Origin: Duncaniella freteri | GTDB taxonomy: Bacteria; Bacteroidota; Bacteroidia; Bacteroidales; Muribaculaceae | NCBI RefSeq assembly: GCF_004766125.1 | Contig: NZ_SJSA01000002.1 | Location: forward strand, 124,001-188,000 | Direction of reading: 5' to 3' | DNA: 64,000 nucleotides | Shown here: positions 1-10,518 of the stretch, piece by piece | Numbering within the stretch: the stretch's first letter is position 1 | Layout: every line of letters starts with the position of its first letter | Translations under genes and position numbers: made by a program | Notes under the pieces: model-generated | The model's database searches: none | What the model was told of the DNA's origin: nothing | What the model saw: the letters and a program-made list of their open reading frames with translations, nothing else

Positions 1-2160
1 GCAGGGGTTACTTATGAATCCCTTTACCGGCTTCTCGCAGCGGATTCCGACAAGCCCATGAGCCTTCAGCGTGACGGTGATGACGACGATGAGGAGGATG
101 AAGATGAGGCCACTCCGTCGGCAGGGGCCCCATCCGGTCGGCAGGGTGCATCTGCGTCACGGCAGTCGCATGGCGGTGGCAGCCGAGGAAATTCCGATAC
201 ACCGATGCTCGATAAATATGGCTATGACATGACACAGGCAGCCGAGGAGAACCGTCTGGACCCTGTGGTCGGCAGAGATGTGGAGATAGAGCGTCTTGCA
301 CAGATCCTCAGCCGCCGCAAGAAGAACAACCCTGTGCTCATCGGTGAGCCCGGTGTCGGAAAATCTGCCATTGTCGAAGGGCTTGCGTTGCGAATAGTGA
401 AACGCAAGGTGTCGCGTATACTTTTCGACAAACGCGTTGTGTCGCTTGATATGGCATCGCTCGTAGCCGGGACGAAGTATCGCGGACAGTTCGAGGAGCG
501 TGTCAAGGGGATTCTTGATGAGCTTGCAAAGAATAAGGACATAATTTTGTTCATTGATGAGCTGCACACCATTGTCGGAGCAGGGAATGCTGCCGGCTCG
601 ATGGATGCAGCCAATCTTCTGAAGCCTGCGCTTGCCCGAGGGGAGATCCAGTGTATCGGAGCTACAACACTCGATGAGTATCGCAAGAATATAGAGAACG
701 ACGGTGCTCTCGAACGCCGTTTCCAGAAAGTGATGGTGGAACCCACAACACCAGAGGAGACACGCGTGATTCTTGATAACATACGCGAGAAGTATGAGGC
801 GCATCATAATGTGATATACACATCTGAGGCTCTTGACGCCTGTGTGTCACTCACCGAACGTTATATCAGTGACCGTAATTTCCCTGACAAGGCTATTGAT
901 GCCATGGACGAGGCAGGAAGCCGTGTGCATGTCACCAATATCGCAGTGCCTGCTGCTATCGAGGAGCTTGAGAAGGAGATCAATGAGGCGGCAGCTGAGA
1001 AGCTGAGAGCCGCACAGGCCCAGAATTTCGAGAAAGCGGCGTCCTACCGCGACCGGGAGCAGCAGCTCAAAGCTCAGCTTGATTCCGCTAATGCCGAGTG
1101 GCAGGAGAAGCTTGCATCGATGCGCGAGACTGTCGACGAGGAGAAGGTGGCTGAGGTTGTGGCTATGATGACAGGGGTGCCTGTGCAACGCATAGCTCAG
1201 GCGGAGGGGAAGCGTCTTAAGGTGATGGCTCCCACGCTGAAAGGTCAGATAATAGGTCAGGACAATGCCATCGAGAAGATCGTAAAGGCGATACAGCGCA
1301 ACCGTATCGGTCTTAAGGACCCGTCGAAGCCTATCGGTACATTCCTTTTCCTAGGTCCGACAGGTGTCGGCAAGACCCATCTTGCAAAGAAGCTGGCAGA
1401 GTACATGTTTGACACATCCGATTCTCTCATACGTATAGATATGAGCGAGTATATGGAGAAGTTTACTGTGTCGCGTCTTGTGGGTGCGCCTCCGGGATAT
1501 GTAGGCTATGAGGAGGGTGGACAGCTTACCGAGAAAGTGCGCCGTCATCCATACTCGATAGTGCTTCTGGACGAGATTGAGAAAGCGCATCCCGATGTGT
1601 TCAACCTTCTGCTCCAGGTGATGGATGAGGGGCGGTTGACCGATTCGCTTGGGCGTCGTATCGACTTCAAGAACACCATAATTATAATGACATCCAACAT
1701 TGGTTCGCGTCAGCTTAAGGATTTCGGCGGAGGGATAGGTTTCAATGCTCGTTCGGCTGAGGACAAGGATGTGAGCCAGGGTGTGATACGCAAGGCTCTG
1801 AACAAGGCTTTTGCTCCGGAGTTCCTTAACCGTATCGATGATATCGTGATGTTCGAGTCACTGAGCCGTGATGCGATCTTCAAGATTATAGATATCGAGC
1901 TTGCCGGATTCTACAAGCGGGTTGCCCAGCTCGGTTACATTCTCACCCTCACTGACGAGGCGCGTGATTTTGTGGCTGACAAGGGTTATGATTCCCAGTT
2001 CGGGGCACGCCCTCTTAAACGTGCCATTCAGAAGTATCTTGAGGACTCGCTCGCTGAACTGATCATAGACGATTCCGTGAAGCCGGGCGATGAGATCTAT
2101 GTGTCATATACGCCAGGGGCGGAGGCTCTTACTACTGAAATACGTCATCCTCAGGAATAA
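1..2160 (+). CDS. clpC: ATP-dependent Clp protease ATP-binding subunit ClpC, 5' end outside the window
   Basis: AAA+ unfoldase that feeds substrates to ClpP in the cytoplasm. The frame is open from base 1, and the first visible residues ([11 protein letters not shown]) look like the end of the N-terminal Clp repeat domain, so the true start is upstream. A very acidic linker (about bases 70-115, Asp/Glu run) joins it to the first AAA domain. Walker A motifs are GEPGVGKS at 343 and GPTGVGKT at 1354; Walker B of the first domain is ILFIDEL. A UVR-like segment ([18 protein letters not shown]) lies between the two AAA modules, which marks ClpC rather than ClpA or ClpB. The C-terminal D2-small domain ends with the usual [11 protein letters not shown]. 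The stop codon overlaps the next start (TAATG), so the two are probably co-transcribed. Confidence 0.95.
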   Translation, partial: AGVTYESLYRLLAADSDKPMSLQRDGDDDDEEDEDEATPSAGAPSGRQGASASRQSHGGGSRGNSDTPMLDKYGYDMTQAAEENRLDPVVGRDVEIERLAQILSRRKKNNPVLIGEPGVGKSAIVEGLALRIVKRKVSRILFDKRVVSLDMASLVAGTKYRGQFEERVKGILDELAKNKDIILFIDELHTIVGAGNAAGSMDAANLLKPALARGEIQCIGATTLDEYRKNIENDGALERRFQKVMVEPTTPEETRVILDNIREKYEAHHNVIYTSEALDACVSLTERYISDRNFPDKAIDAMDEAGSRVHVTNIAVPAAIEELEKEINEAAAEKLRAAQAQNFEKAASYRDREQQLKAQLDSANAEWQEKLASMRETVDEEKVAEVVAMMTGVPVQRIAQAEGKRLKVMAPTLKGQIIGQDNAIEKIVKAIQRNRIGLKDPSKPIGTFLFLGPTGVGKTHLAKKLAEYMFDTSDSLIRIDMSEYMEKFTVSRLVGAPPGYVGYEEGGQLTEKVRRHPYSIVLLDEIEKAHPDVFNLLLQVMDEGRLTDSLGRRIDFKNTIIIMTSNIGSRQLKDFGGGIGFNARSAEDKDVSQGVIRKALNKAFAPEFLNRIDDIVMFESLSRDAIFKIIDIELAGFYKRVAQLGYILTLTDEARDFVADKGYDSQFGARPLKRAIQKYLEDSLAELIIDDSVKPGDEIYVSYTPGAEALTTEIRHPQE

Positions 2161-3098
2161 TGAATTTCACTCATGCTTGTCGCCGGCTCGTATTGTCGGG
2201 CCGCGACTATTTTTTCATAATCCTTGGCATGATTGTGTATGCTGTAGGGTTTACCGTATTCATCCTCCCTCATCAAGTGGTGATAGGGGGGATGTCGGGT
2301 TTCGGTACATTGGTATATTATTTCTCCGGAGAGCGCATCCCAGTGGCTGCCGCCATGTATGGCACCAATATACTGTTGCTGCTGTGTGCCTACAGGTATC
2401 TTGGTAAAGCGTTTGTGTATAAGACTGTTTTCGGTGCGTCGTTGCTGTCGTTGCTTATAGGTATGATGAACACCTATTTCACGTCACGCCCTCCTCTGGT
2501 GACAGATATGACTCTCAGTGTGCTTATGGGAGCTATGCTGTGCGGGGTAGGTATAGGTGTGTACTTCAGCCATCACGGCACATCGGGCGGTACCGACATT
2601 GTTGCTGCGGTCATGGAGCGCGTGAGCTCGATGAGCGTAGGGCGCACTATGATGATTGTCGACATGAGTATCGTTGCAGTGTCCTTTTTCCTTCCGTTTG
2701 ACGGTGATATGGAGATGCGTATCCAGGCACGTACCCAGACCATCATATATGGATGGATATCGATATTTGTATACTCATATATTGCCGACAGGTTTATAGG
2801 CGCAGGGCGTCAGACAATACAGTTCTTTATACTTTCCGACAGATGGCGTGATATAGCCTATCGCATCAGCCATGAGACAGGGCGTGGAGTCACTACGATA
2901 GATACACGCGGATACTGGACCGATCAGGAGCGGACATTGCTTCTTGTGTGGTGTCGTCTTTATGATGCTCCGGACATTTTCCATATTGTCCATGAGGTAG
3001 ATCCGGAAGCCTATATCACTGACAGTAATGTGAGAGGGGTGTGGGGCAACGGGTTCGATAAGCTGAAGCTCAAGCCGCGTCGAAAAATAACACAGTAA
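2160..3098 (+). CDS. YitT family membrane protein (DUF161/DUF2179)
   Basis: Inner-membrane protein of 312 residues. The first roughly 200 residues hold five or six hydrophobic segments with glycine-rich loops (for example GGMSGFGTLVYYF and FSHHGTSGGTDIVAAV) typical of the YitT family. The last roughly 90 residues form a soluble DUF2179-like domain. The transported substrate, if any, is not known for the family. The ATG shares its first base with the clpC stop codon, indicating translational coupling, though a functional link to ClpC is not established. Family assignment is firm; role is unknown. Confidence 0.85.
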   Translation: MNFTHACRRLVLSGRDYFFIILGMIVYAVGFTVFILPHQVVIGGMSGFGTLVYYFSGERIPVAAAMYGTNILLLLCAYRYLGKAFVYKTVFGASLLSLLIGMMNTYFTSRPPLVTDMTLSVLMGAMLCGVGIGVYFSHHGTSGGTDIVAAVMERVSSMSVGRTMMIVDMSIVAVSFFLPFDGDMEMRIQARTQTIIYGWISIFVYSYIADRFIGAGRQTIQFFILSDRWRDIAYRISHETGRGVTTIDTRGYWTDQERTLLLVWCRLYDAPDIFHIVHEVDPEAYITDSNVRGVWGNGFDKLKLKPRRKITQ

Positions 3099-3108
3099 AA
3101 TATTAGTT

Positions 3109-3936
3109 ATGAGAAAGATTTTCCTATTGTCAGCCGTTCTCCTTTCCCTGTCAGCCGCAGCACAGGAGAAAATAGAGATGCTGTTTTCGTCACCGGAAGC
3201 TAAAGATGTGCACATTGACATGTCGGATCTCACACGAGACCCCGGTATCACTGTGTATCGTCCGGCTAATCCTAATGGAATTGCGGTCATAATGTGTCCG
3301 GGTGGAGGCTATTCCCATCAGGCATTCAGGCACGAGGGGCATGATATGGCTCAATGGTTCAATGCGCAAGGGGTGACATATGTGGTGCTCAAATACCGTA
3401 TTCCCGAGGGTGATTTCAGGCGTCCGCTCTCAGATGCCGAACAAGCGGTGCGGACCGTGCGCAGCCATGCTGAAGAGTGGGGTATAGATCCCTCAAGAAT
3501 AGGCATTATGGGAGCATCGGCAGGCGGACATCTTGCATCGATGCTTTCAACCCATTATTCCGACTCGGCTTCGCGTCCGGATTTCCAGGTGTTGCTGTAT
3601 CCGGTAGTGACTATGGACCGGTCTTATACACATAAGGGATCTCGTGACAATCTTCTTGGCAAGAATGCCTCGGAGGAACAGGAGAAGAGGTTTTCAAACG
3701 AGCTTCAAGTCACGCCTTCCACTCCTCAGGCATTCATAGTGCTTTCTTCGGATGACCGTACGGTGCCCCCTGCCAATTCAGTCAACTATTACTCGTCATT
3801 GATAGCCAATGGAGTGCCTGCCACAATGCATATATATCCTGTAGGTGGGCATGGATGGGGATTCCGTGACAGTTTCAAGTATAAGAGAGAATGGACCGGA
3901 GAACTCGAAAAATGGCTTCGCGAACAGGTGAAGTAA
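3109..3936 (+). CDS. secreted alpha/beta hydrolase, acetyl-esterase/lipase type
   Basis: Predicted secreted serine esterase of 275 residues. A signal peptide covers about residues 1-19 (MRKIFLLSAVLLSLSAAAQ). The oxyanion-hole region is MCPGGGY at about 62-68, the nucleophile elbow is GASAG with Ser137, and the likely acid and base are Asp216 (SSDDRTVP) and His248 (GGHGWGF). This is the pattern of BD-FAE-like or xylan/carbohydrate acetyl esterases, so deacetylation of polysaccharide is likely but the substrate cannot be read from the sequence. It starts 10 bases after the YitT gene and is followed by a strong terminator, so it is probably the last gene of the clpC transcript. Confidence 0.85.
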   Translation: MRKIFLLSAVLLSLSAAAQEKIEMLFSSPEAKDVHIDMSDLTRDPGITVYRPANPNGIAVIMCPGGGYSHQAFRHEGHDMAQWFNAQGVTYVVLKYRIPEGDFRRPLSDAEQAVRTVRSHAEEWGIDPSRIGIMGASAGGHLASMLSTHYSDSASRPDFQVLLYPVVTMDRSYTHKGSRDNLLGKNASEEQEKRFSNELQVTPSTPQAFIVLSSDDRTVPPANSVNYYSSLIANGVPATMHIYPVGGHGWGFRDSFKYKREWTGELEKWLREQVK

Positions 3937-3967
3937 TTGTGAGGATTTAAATAGATAATAGATATAT

Positions 3968-4019
3968 GAGGATGTGTCATGTTTTTAACGAATTATGACA
4001 CATCCTCAATTTCTTTTTT
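3968..4019 (+). terminator. intrinsic terminator after the esterase gene
   Basis: A perfect 13-bp stem (3968-3980 with 3995-4007, starting GAGGATGTG) with a 14-base loop is followed by a T-rich run to 4019. It closes the clpC transcript. Confidence 0.85.
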
Positions 4020-4028
4020 ACGGAAAAA

Positions 4029-4061
4029 TTTCTTTAATTAAAAAATTATCCATTATCTTTG
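4029..4061 (+). promoter_or_regulatory. Bacteroidetes-type promoter for mutA-mutB
   Basis: A -7 box TATCTTTG (4054-4061) matches TAnnTTTG. A weak -33 element TTTC (4029-4032) lies 21 bases upstream. The predicted leader is only about 70 bases, too short for a cobalamin riboswitch. Confidence 0.7.
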
Positions 4062-4136
4062 CAAAGTGAAATAAGATGTGGGGCAATTCACATTTGTCCT
4101 GCTATTCTATATGACTGAGAATTAATACCATAAATC

Positions 4137-6002
4137 ATGGCAGAAAAAAAAGAAAAATTATTTGAACAGTTTCCTCCTGTGTCCGCTGCTGAGTGGCGTG
4201 CCAAGGTGGAAGCTGACCTGAAGGGCGCACCGTTTGATAAGAAACTGGTGTGGCGCACCAACGAGGGATTCAATGTTCAGCCTATGTACCGGATGGAGGA
4301 CATCGAGGACTTCGCTACCACAAACTCTCTTCCCGGTGAATTCCCTTATCTCCGTGGCACACGTACCGACAATGACTGGAAAGTGCGTCAGGAGATTATT
4401 GCAGAGACCTCCGAAGAGGCTAACCGTATAGCTTTGGATGTGCTTACCAAGGGAGTTAATTCTCTCGGCTTCCATGTTCAGGAGCCGACTGCCGATACCC
4501 TTGGGACACTTCTCAATGGAATTGATCTAGCTAAGGTCGAAGTCAATTTCTCATGCTGTGTAAAGAAGGCTCTTCCTTTGGCCCAGGCTCTTGTGGCTTA
4601 TGTTAAAGAGTGTGGTTGTGCCGAGTCTTTCAACGGTTCAATTGATTTCAATCCCTTCAAGAAGCCTCTGCGCAAAGGTGTTAGCTTTGAAGCATCTCAG
4701 CTCGTCAATATGGCATGTGAGCTCCTTGACGCCGTTAAGGATGTAAAGGGTCTGAGAGTGCTCTCTGTTGACAGCGACATGCTCAGCAATGCCGGCTCAT
4801 ATATCTATCAGGAACTCGGATATGCTCTTGCATGGGGAGCTGACTGGATGACTCTTCTCACAGAGGCTGGCCGTTCGGCTACAGAGGTTGCATGCCGCAT
4901 CAAGTTCAATATGGGTGTGTCAAGCAACTTCTTTATGGAGCTTGCAAAGTTCCGTGCTGCCCGCATGATGTGGGCTCAGGTTGTAGCTCAATACAAACCG
5001 GAATGCGAATGTGCTCCTAAGATGGTGGCGCATGCTACAACATCCCGTTTCAATCAGACTCTATATGACGCTCATGTCAACCTTCTCCGCAGCCAGACCG
5101 AGACTATGTCGGCTGCCCTTGCAGGTGTTGACTCAATAACTGTCACTCCGTTTGACACTCCCTATAAGACTCCCGATGAATTCTCTGAGCGCATAGCCCG
5201 CAATCAGCAGCATCTCCTTAAGGAAGAAAGCCACCTTGATAAAGTGATCGACCCAGCCGGTGGTTCCTACTATGTGGAGACCATCACTGTGGCTATTGCC
5301 AAGGAAGCATGGAAGCTCTTTATCGATGTCGAGGACAAGGGTGGTTTCCTTGCTCTCTGCAATGCCGGAGAAGTGCAGAAGGCAGTTCGTGAAAGTGCCG
5401 AGAAACGTCACATTGATGTGGCTCGTCGCAAAGATATACTCCTTGGCACAAACCAGTATCCAAATGTCAATGAGATGGCAGCCGACAAGATTGTCAATCT
5501 TCAGGGTGCTTTCTCCTGCTCTTGCCATCCGGAGGCTGATGCCTGCGATTGCGAAGCCGGTCTCCCCACCAAGCGTGCTGCAAGTGATTTTGAGGCTCTT
5601 CGTCTTGCCACTGAAGCTGCAAGCAACCGTCCCAAAGTGTTTATGCTTACAATCGGTAACCTTGCAATGCGTCTTGCACGCGCCCAGTTCTCCACCAACT
5701 TCTTCGGATGTGCAGGTTATGAGATCATTGACAACCTTGGCTTTGAATCAGTCGAAGAAGGTGTTGATGCCGCTCTCGCCAAGGGTGCCGATATCGTGGT
5801 CCTCTGCTCAAGTGATGATGAGTATGCAGAGTATGCTCCCGCAGCCTTCAAATATCTCAACGGTCGTGCCGAGTTTGTTGTTGCCGGTGCACCCGCTTGC
5901 ATGGATGACCTCAAGGCTCAGGGCATAAATGACTATGTACACGTGCGTTGTAACGTGCTTGATACCCTGCGCGATTTCAACAACCGTCTGCTTAAAAAGT
6001 AA
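4137..6002 (+). CDS. mutA: methylmalonyl-CoA mutase, small (non-catalytic) subunit
   Basis: Beta subunit of the heterodimeric adenosylcobalamin enzyme that interconverts succinyl-CoA and (R)-methylmalonyl-CoA, a step of propionate formation in Bacteroidales. The protein is 621 residues with a TIM-barrel domain (about 1-440) and a degenerate B12-binding fold (about 490-621). That fold lacks the DxHxxG cobalamin motif, as expected for the small subunit. The linker carries an odd cysteine/histidine cluster: Cys461, Cys463, His464, Cys470 and Cys472. The large subunit starts 21 bases downstream. No epimerase, methylmalonyl-CoA decarboxylase or MeaB chaperone gene is adjacent. Confidence 0.95.
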   Translation: MAEKKEKLFEQFPPVSAAEWRAKVEADLKGAPFDKKLVWRTNEGFNVQPMYRMEDIEDFATTNSLPGEFPYLRGTRTDNDWKVRQEIIAETSEEANRIALDVLTKGVNSLGFHVQEPTADTLGTLLNGIDLAKVEVNFSCCVKKALPLAQALVAYVKECGCAESFNGSIDFNPFKKPLRKGVSFEASQLVNMACELLDAVKDVKGLRVLSVDSDMLSNAGSYIYQELGYALAWGADWMTLLTEAGRSATEVACRIKFNMGVSSNFFMELAKFRAARMMWAQVVAQYKPECECAPKMVAHATTSRFNQTLYDAHVNLLRSQTETMSAALAGVDSITVTPFDTPYKTPDEFSERIARNQQHLLKEESHLDKVIDPAGGSYYVETITVAIAKEAWKLFIDVEDKGGFLALCNAGEVQKAVRESAEKRHIDVARRKDILLGTNQYPNVNEMAADKIVNLQGAFSCSCHPEADACDCEAGLPTKRAASDFEALRLATEAASNRPKVFMLTIGNLAMRLARAQFSTNFFGCAGYEIIDNLGFESVEEGVDAALAKGADIVVLCSSDDEYAEYAPAAFKYLNGRAEFVVAGAPACMDDLKAQGINDYVHVRCNVLDTLRDFNNRLLKK

Positions 6003-6023
6003 ACCATTCATCCCCATATAGAT

Positions 6024-8156
6024 ATGAAACCCAATTTCAAAGACATTGACATTGTAAAAGACGCTTTCGGCGACCGTCACGTCCCCGAAACCAAGGGGGA
6101 AGAATGGCTCACCCCCGAGCTTATCCCCGTTAAACCCATATACACTAAGGAGGATCTTGAAGGTCTGGAACACCTCGATTATGTTTCGGGTATTCCTCCA
6201 TTCCTGCGCGGACCGTACAGTGCCATGTACCCTCTGCGTCCATGGACCATACGTCAGTATGCGGGATTCTCTACAGCAGCTGAATCCAATGCATTCTACC
6301 GCCGCAATCTTGCTGCCGGACAGAAAGGTCTTTCAGTTGCGTTCGACCTCGCTACTCATCGTGGTTATGACGCTGATCATGAGCGTGTTGTTGGTGACGT
6401 AGGCAAGGCTGGTGTATCGATCTGCTCGCTTGAGGATATGAAGGTTCTCTTCGAGGGTATACCCTTGAATAAGATGTCGGTATCGATGACTATGAACGGT
6501 GCCGTACTTCCTGTGCTTGCATTCTACATCAATGCGGGTCTGGAGCAGGGAGCCAAGCTTGAGGAGATGGCTGGTACGATACAGAACGATATCCTTAAGG
6601 AGTTCATGGTGCGTAACACCTATATCTATCCGCCGGAATTCTCGATGCGTATCATCGCCGATATCTTCGAGTACACCTCGCAGAACATGCCTAAGTTCAA
6701 CTCCATCTCCATCTCGGGATATCATATGCAGGAGGCAGGTGCTACTTGCGATATTGAGCTTGCCTACACCCTGTGTGACGGTCTGGAGTATCTACGTGCC
6801 GGAGTCAACGCCGGTATCGACATTGATGCGTTCGCACCGCGTCTATCTTTCTTCTGGGCTATCGGTATGAATTACTTTATGGAGGTTGCAAAGATGCGTG
6901 CCGCACGTCTTCTTTGGGCCAAGATTGTGAAGCAGTTCAATCCCAAGAACCCCAAATCGCTTGCACTCCGCACACACTCTCAGACTTCAGGATGGTCACT
7001 CACCGAGCAGGACCCCTTCAATAATGTCGGACGTACCTGTATTGAGGCTATGGGTGCCGCTCTCGGTCACACTCAGAGTCTGCACACAAACGCTCTTGAC
7101 GAGGCTATCGCTCTTCCCACCGACTTCTCCGCACGTATTGCACGTAACACCCAGATCTATATCCAGGAGGAGACAATGGTCACCAAGCAGGTAGACCCAT
7201 GGGGCGGTTCATATTACGTCGAGGCTCTTACCAACGAGATCGCTCATCGCGCCTGGGCCCATATACAGGAGATCGAGAAGCTCGGAGGCATGGCTAAGGC
7301 TATCGAAAGCGGTCTACCCAAAATGCGTATCGAGGAGGCGTCAGCACGCACTCAGGCACGCATTGACTCAGGACGCCAGACCATCGTAGGTATCAACAAG
7401 TATCGTCTTGACCACGAGGATCCGATTGATATCCTTGAGATTGATAATACTGAGGTTCGTAAGGATCAGGTGGCACGTCTCGTTGACCTTAAGGGACATC
7501 GTGATGAGGAGGCTGTGAAGAAGGCTCTCGAAGCTATCACCGAATGTGTTCGCACAAAGGAAGGCAATCTTCTCGATCTTGCTGTCAAGGCTGCCGGACT
7601 CCGTGCCACACTCGGCGAAATCTCCGATGCCTGCGAGGATGTCGTAGGTCGTTACAAAGCAGTAATCAGAACTATTTCAGGCGTGTACTCATCAGAAACC
7701 AAGCAGGACCCCGACTTCATCAAGGCACAGCAGATGTGCGAGGAGTTTGCTAAGCGCGAGGGTCGTCAACCACGTATTATGATTGCCAAGATGGGACAGG
7801 ACGGTCATGACCGTGGTGCCAAGGTGGTTGCCACCGGCTATGCCGACTGTGGATTCGATGTCGATATGGGTCCCCTCTTCCAGACTCCTGCCGAGGCTGC
7901 CCGTATGGCTGTAGAGAATGACGTTCACATTCTTGGTGTTTCATCTCTTGCTGCCGGTCACAAGACTCTTATCCCACAGGTAATAGAAGAACTTAAGAAA
8001 CTTGGCCGTGAGGATATTCTCGTGACAGCCGGAGGTGTGATCCCTGCTCAGGATTATGATTTCCTTTATAAAGCAGGTGTTGCCGCGATATTCGGTCCCG
8101 GTACCCGCATTCCTCTCTCGGCTATCAAGATGCTTGAGATCCTTGAAGGTGAATAA
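6024..8156 (+). CDS. mutB: methylmalonyl-CoA mutase, large (catalytic) subunit
   Basis: Catalytic alpha subunit of 710 residues, binding adenosylcobalamin and the CoA ester. The N-terminal barrel has the family sequences [11 protein letters not shown] and [10 protein letters not shown]. The C-terminal cobalamin-binding domain shows DGHDRG, giving Asp593, His595 (lower axial ligand of cobalt) and Gly598, followed by a Rossmann-like fold ending in FGPGTRIP. It is co-transcribed with mutA from the promoter at 4054-4061 and ends at a terminator at 8202-8242. With the mutA gene it makes a complete mutase, supporting reductive succinate-to-propionate fermentation (pathway role inferred). Confidence 0.96.
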   Translation: MKPNFKDIDIVKDAFGDRHVPETKGEEWLTPELIPVKPIYTKEDLEGLEHLDYVSGIPPFLRGPYSAMYPLRPWTIRQYAGFSTAAESNAFYRRNLAAGQKGLSVAFDLATHRGYDADHERVVGDVGKAGVSICSLEDMKVLFEGIPLNKMSVSMTMNGAVLPVLAFYINAGLEQGAKLEEMAGTIQNDILKEFMVRNTYIYPPEFSMRIIADIFEYTSQNMPKFNSISISGYHMQEAGATCDIELAYTLCDGLEYLRAGVNAGIDIDAFAPRLSFFWAIGMNYFMEVAKMRAARLLWAKIVKQFNPKNPKSLALRTHSQTSGWSLTEQDPFNNVGRTCIEAMGAALGHTQSLHTNALDEAIALPTDFSARIARNTQIYIQEETMVTKQVDPWGGSYYVEALTNEIAHRAWAHIQEIEKLGGMAKAIESGLPKMRIEEASARTQARIDSGRQTIVGINKYRLDHEDPIDILEIDNTEVRKDQVARLVDLKGHRDEEAVKKALEAITECVRTKEGNLLDLAVKAAGLRATLGEISDACEDVVGRYKAVIRTISGVYSSETKQDPDFIKAQQMCEEFAKREGRQPRIMIAKMGQDGHDRGAKVVATGYADCGFDVDMGPLFQTPAEAARMAVENDVHILGVSSLAAGHKTLIPQVIEELKKLGREDILVTAGGVIPAQDYDFLYKAGVAAIFGPGTRIPLSAIKMLEILEGE

Positions 8157-8201
8157 TCATCTCATTATTGAGTAATCCGAGTATTAAATAATTTAGAATG
8201 G

Positions 8202-8242
8202 GGACATAAGAGACTCTTGGGTTTTCTTATGTCCTCCTTTTT
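8202..8242 (+). terminator. intrinsic terminator after mutB
   Basis: A 10-bp perfect stem (8202-8211 with 8225-8234, GGACATAAGA and its complement) is followed by a T-rich run at 8238-8242. Confidence 0.8.
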
Positions 8243-8267
8243 AATCTTTTAAATCCAAAAGTATATT

Positions 8268-9437
8268 ATGAACGATTTTTCATATATTACCCCTACACGC
8301 TATATTTTCGGGCACGGAGCCGAGGAAAAGGTAGGCAAACAGGCTGTTGTCAATGGTATGTCGAACGTTCTTCTTGTGTATGGCAAGGGGAGTGTGGTGC
8401 GCAGCGGGCTTCTTGACAGAGTGAAGGCTGCCCTTGCTGATGCAGGAGTGAGCTATGTGGAGCTTGGTGGCGTACAGCCAAATCCGACTGACGATAAGGT
8501 CTATGAAGGTATAAATTTGGGGCGTAAGGAACACGTTGACGGAGTTATTGCTGTGGGTGGCGGGTCTGCTATCGACACAGCCAAGGCAATTGCCGGAGGT
8601 ATACTTTATGATGGCGATTTCTGGGATTTCTACGCCGGGAAGGCGATCGTGGAAGAGGCTCTTCCAATAGGTGTGGTACTTACTATTCCTGCTGCCGGAA
8701 GTGAGGGGAGTGGCAATTCAGTGATTACGAGTCATGACGGTAAAAAGATTTCTCTTCGTACCGATATGTCTCTCCGCCCAAAGTTTTCGTGTCTTAATCC
8801 GGAGCTGACTTTCACATTGCCTCCTTATCAGACAGCCTGTGGAATATGTGATATGATGATTCATATATTTGAACGTTATTTCTCTCCGACATCAGGTGTG
8901 GAGGTCACCGATAGGGTAGCAGAGGGGTTGATTATGGCGATAATGACTGAAGCCCCCAAGGTAATGTCTTCACCTGTGGATTACGAGGCACGTGCCAATA
9001 TAATGTGGAGCGGGACACTTGCCCACAACGGATTGTGTGGTACCGGACGTGCAGAGGACTGGACTTCACACTTTATGGAGCATGAAGTCAGCGCGCTTTA
9101 TCCGGAAGTGGCTCATGGGGCAGGGCTTGCCGTAATGGTGCCTGCATGGATGAGTTATGTGGCTAAGCGTAATCCGGCAAAAGTGGCACAGTTTGCACGC
9201 AGGGTGTTAGGTGTCACTGAGGCAGATGATCTCAGAGCTGCCAATAATGGGATTGAACGACTGCGTGAATTCTTTACTTCTCTCGGTCTGCCTGCCTCTC
9301 TGACATCTCTTGGTGTGAAAGCTTCGGATATACCTGTGATGGTACGTCGACTTCATGAGAACAAGGGGGCTGTGATAGGTGCTTATGTGCCTCTTGTCGC
9401 TCAGGATACAACAGCAATCTATGAGTCGGCATTGTGA
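8268..9437 (+). CDS. iron-containing alcohol dehydrogenase (butanol dehydrogenase-like)
   Basis: NAD(P)H-dependent group III alcohol dehydrogenase of 389 residues, probably reducing aldehydes in the cytoplasm. The nucleotide-binding motif GGGSAIDTAK lies at 97-106. Likely metal ligands are Asp195, His199, His268 and His283, by comparison with YqhD/BDH proteins; the spacing from the EHE histidine (272) to His283 is one residue longer than in YqhD. The family usually has broad aldehyde specificity, so the physiological substrate is not predictable. It has its own leader after the mutB terminator and is followed 33 bases later by an esterase gene. Confidence 0.9.
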   Translation: MNDFSYITPTRYIFGHGAEEKVGKQAVVNGMSNVLLVYGKGSVVRSGLLDRVKAALADAGVSYVELGGVQPNPTDDKVYEGINLGRKEHVDGVIAVGGGSAIDTAKAIAGGILYDGDFWDFYAGKAIVEEALPIGVVLTIPAAGSEGSGNSVITSHDGKKISLRTDMSLRPKFSCLNPELTFTLPPYQTACGICDMMIHIFERYFSPTSGVEVTDRVAEGLIMAIMTEAPKVMSSPVDYEARANIMWSGTLAHNGLCGTGRAEDWTSHFMEHEVSALYPEVAHGAGLAVMVPAWMSYVAKRNPAKVAQFARRVLGVTEADDLRAANNGIERLREFFTSLGLPASLTSLGVKASDIPVMVRRLHENKGAVIGAYVPLVAQDTTAIYESAL

Positions 9438-9470
9438 TGCATGACATTACAGGTCTTATAATCATCGACG

Positions 9471-10508
9471 ATGCATTATCATCCCATAAAATTTATGTCT
9501 GCGGTTGTGGCTGTCTGTAGGATTGTCACAGCCGCAGTATTGCTTTCCTGTTTCTCGGGTTATGCATATGCCCAGGATTCCGATAAAGAGTCAATGGGAA
9601 TGCAGGCCGATCGTTTTCTTGAAGGGATGCCTTCAGGTATGCAACAGAGACAGGCAGCTGCAATCCGTAAAGCCATAGCCGGAGATAGTCGCGACCTGCA
9701 ATCGGTAAGGAGTTCACGCAATGCTGTACCTCAGCTGTCAGATAATGTCAGGACCGTTATGCTGACGCCGTCATTACGTCTTTATGAGCCGATTGTCTGT
9801 TCGGATTCTAAACAGCTTCCTCTGCTGATATATTTTCATGGCGGGGGATGGACTTTCGGAAGTCTTAACAGTTGCGGCCGTTTCTGTGATGCCATGGCTG
9901 CTTCCGGTAAGATGAAGGTCCTTGCGGTTGACTATCGTCTTGCGCCTGAACATCCTTTCCCGAAAGGTCTTGATGATTGTGTGGATGCGATAGAGTATGC
10001 TGTAAGGAACTCTAATCGTTTAAATATAGATCCGGCACATATTTCAGTCGGAGGAGATTCTTCCGGAGGTAACCTTGCCATAGCGTCTGCTTTGTCGGAC
10101 AGGTGTGTAGGCATGATTGAATCGCTTGTATTGTTCTATCCTGTCACTAAAGCTTTTGCCGATAATTCTTTGTCATGGAAAAAATATGGTGAAGGTTATG
10201 GACTTGATGCGGAGATCATGGATGTGTTCAACAGGGCTTATGCCGGAGATGTAGATCCGTATGATGAGCGTATAAGTGTCGGGATGTGTGACAGTAAGAT
10301 GCTTGAAAGAATTCCGCGTACTCTTCTTGTTGCCGCCGGACGAGACATATTGTGCGATCAGGGGAAGGAATTTGCAGCCAAGGTAGGGTCCAGAATCATA
10401 CGTATTGAATTTCCGGATGCTGTTCACCTCTTTATCACTGTTCCAGGTCAGGATAAAGCTTTCGGAGAGTCGGTGTCCCTTGCAACAGATTTTATATTGA
10501 ACCGGTAA
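9471..10508 (+). CDS. secreted alpha/beta hydrolase, HSL-like esterase
   Basis: Esterase/lipase of the hormone-sensitive lipase group, 345 residues. The oxyanion motif HGGGW is at 123-127, the nucleophile motif GDSSG contains Ser197, and the probable acid and base are Asp292 and His319. A hydrophobic stretch at about 10-34 ending YAYAQ looks like a signal peptide. Met9 (base 9495) would give a more ordinary signal peptide and is an alternative start. It may be co-transcribed with the alcohol dehydrogenase. The gene just downstream is broken, so this is the last intact gene of the group. Substrate unknown. Confidence 0.82.
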   Translation: MHYHPIKFMSAVVAVCRIVTAAVLLSCFSGYAYAQDSDKESMGMQADRFLEGMPSGMQQRQAAAIRKAIAGDSRDLQSVRSSRNAVPQLSDNVRTVMLTPSLRLYEPIVCSDSKQLPLLIYFHGGGWTFGSLNSCGRFCDAMAASGKMKVLAVDYRLAPEHPFPKGLDDCVDAIEYAVRNSNRLNIDPAHISVGGDSSGGNLAIASALSDRCVGMIESLVLFYPVTKAFADNSLSWKKYGEGYGLDAEIMDVFNRAYAGDVDPYDERISVGMCDSKMLERIPRTLLVAAGRDILCDQGKEFAAKVGSRIIRIEFPDAVHLFITVPGQDKAFGESVSLATDFILNR

Positions 10509-10518
10509 TATTTAAGGT

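Noticed and set aside
4019..4136. Cobalamin riboswitch before the B12-dependent mutase genes
   Set aside because: The leader after the promoter is about 70 bases and lacks a B12-box-like sequence.
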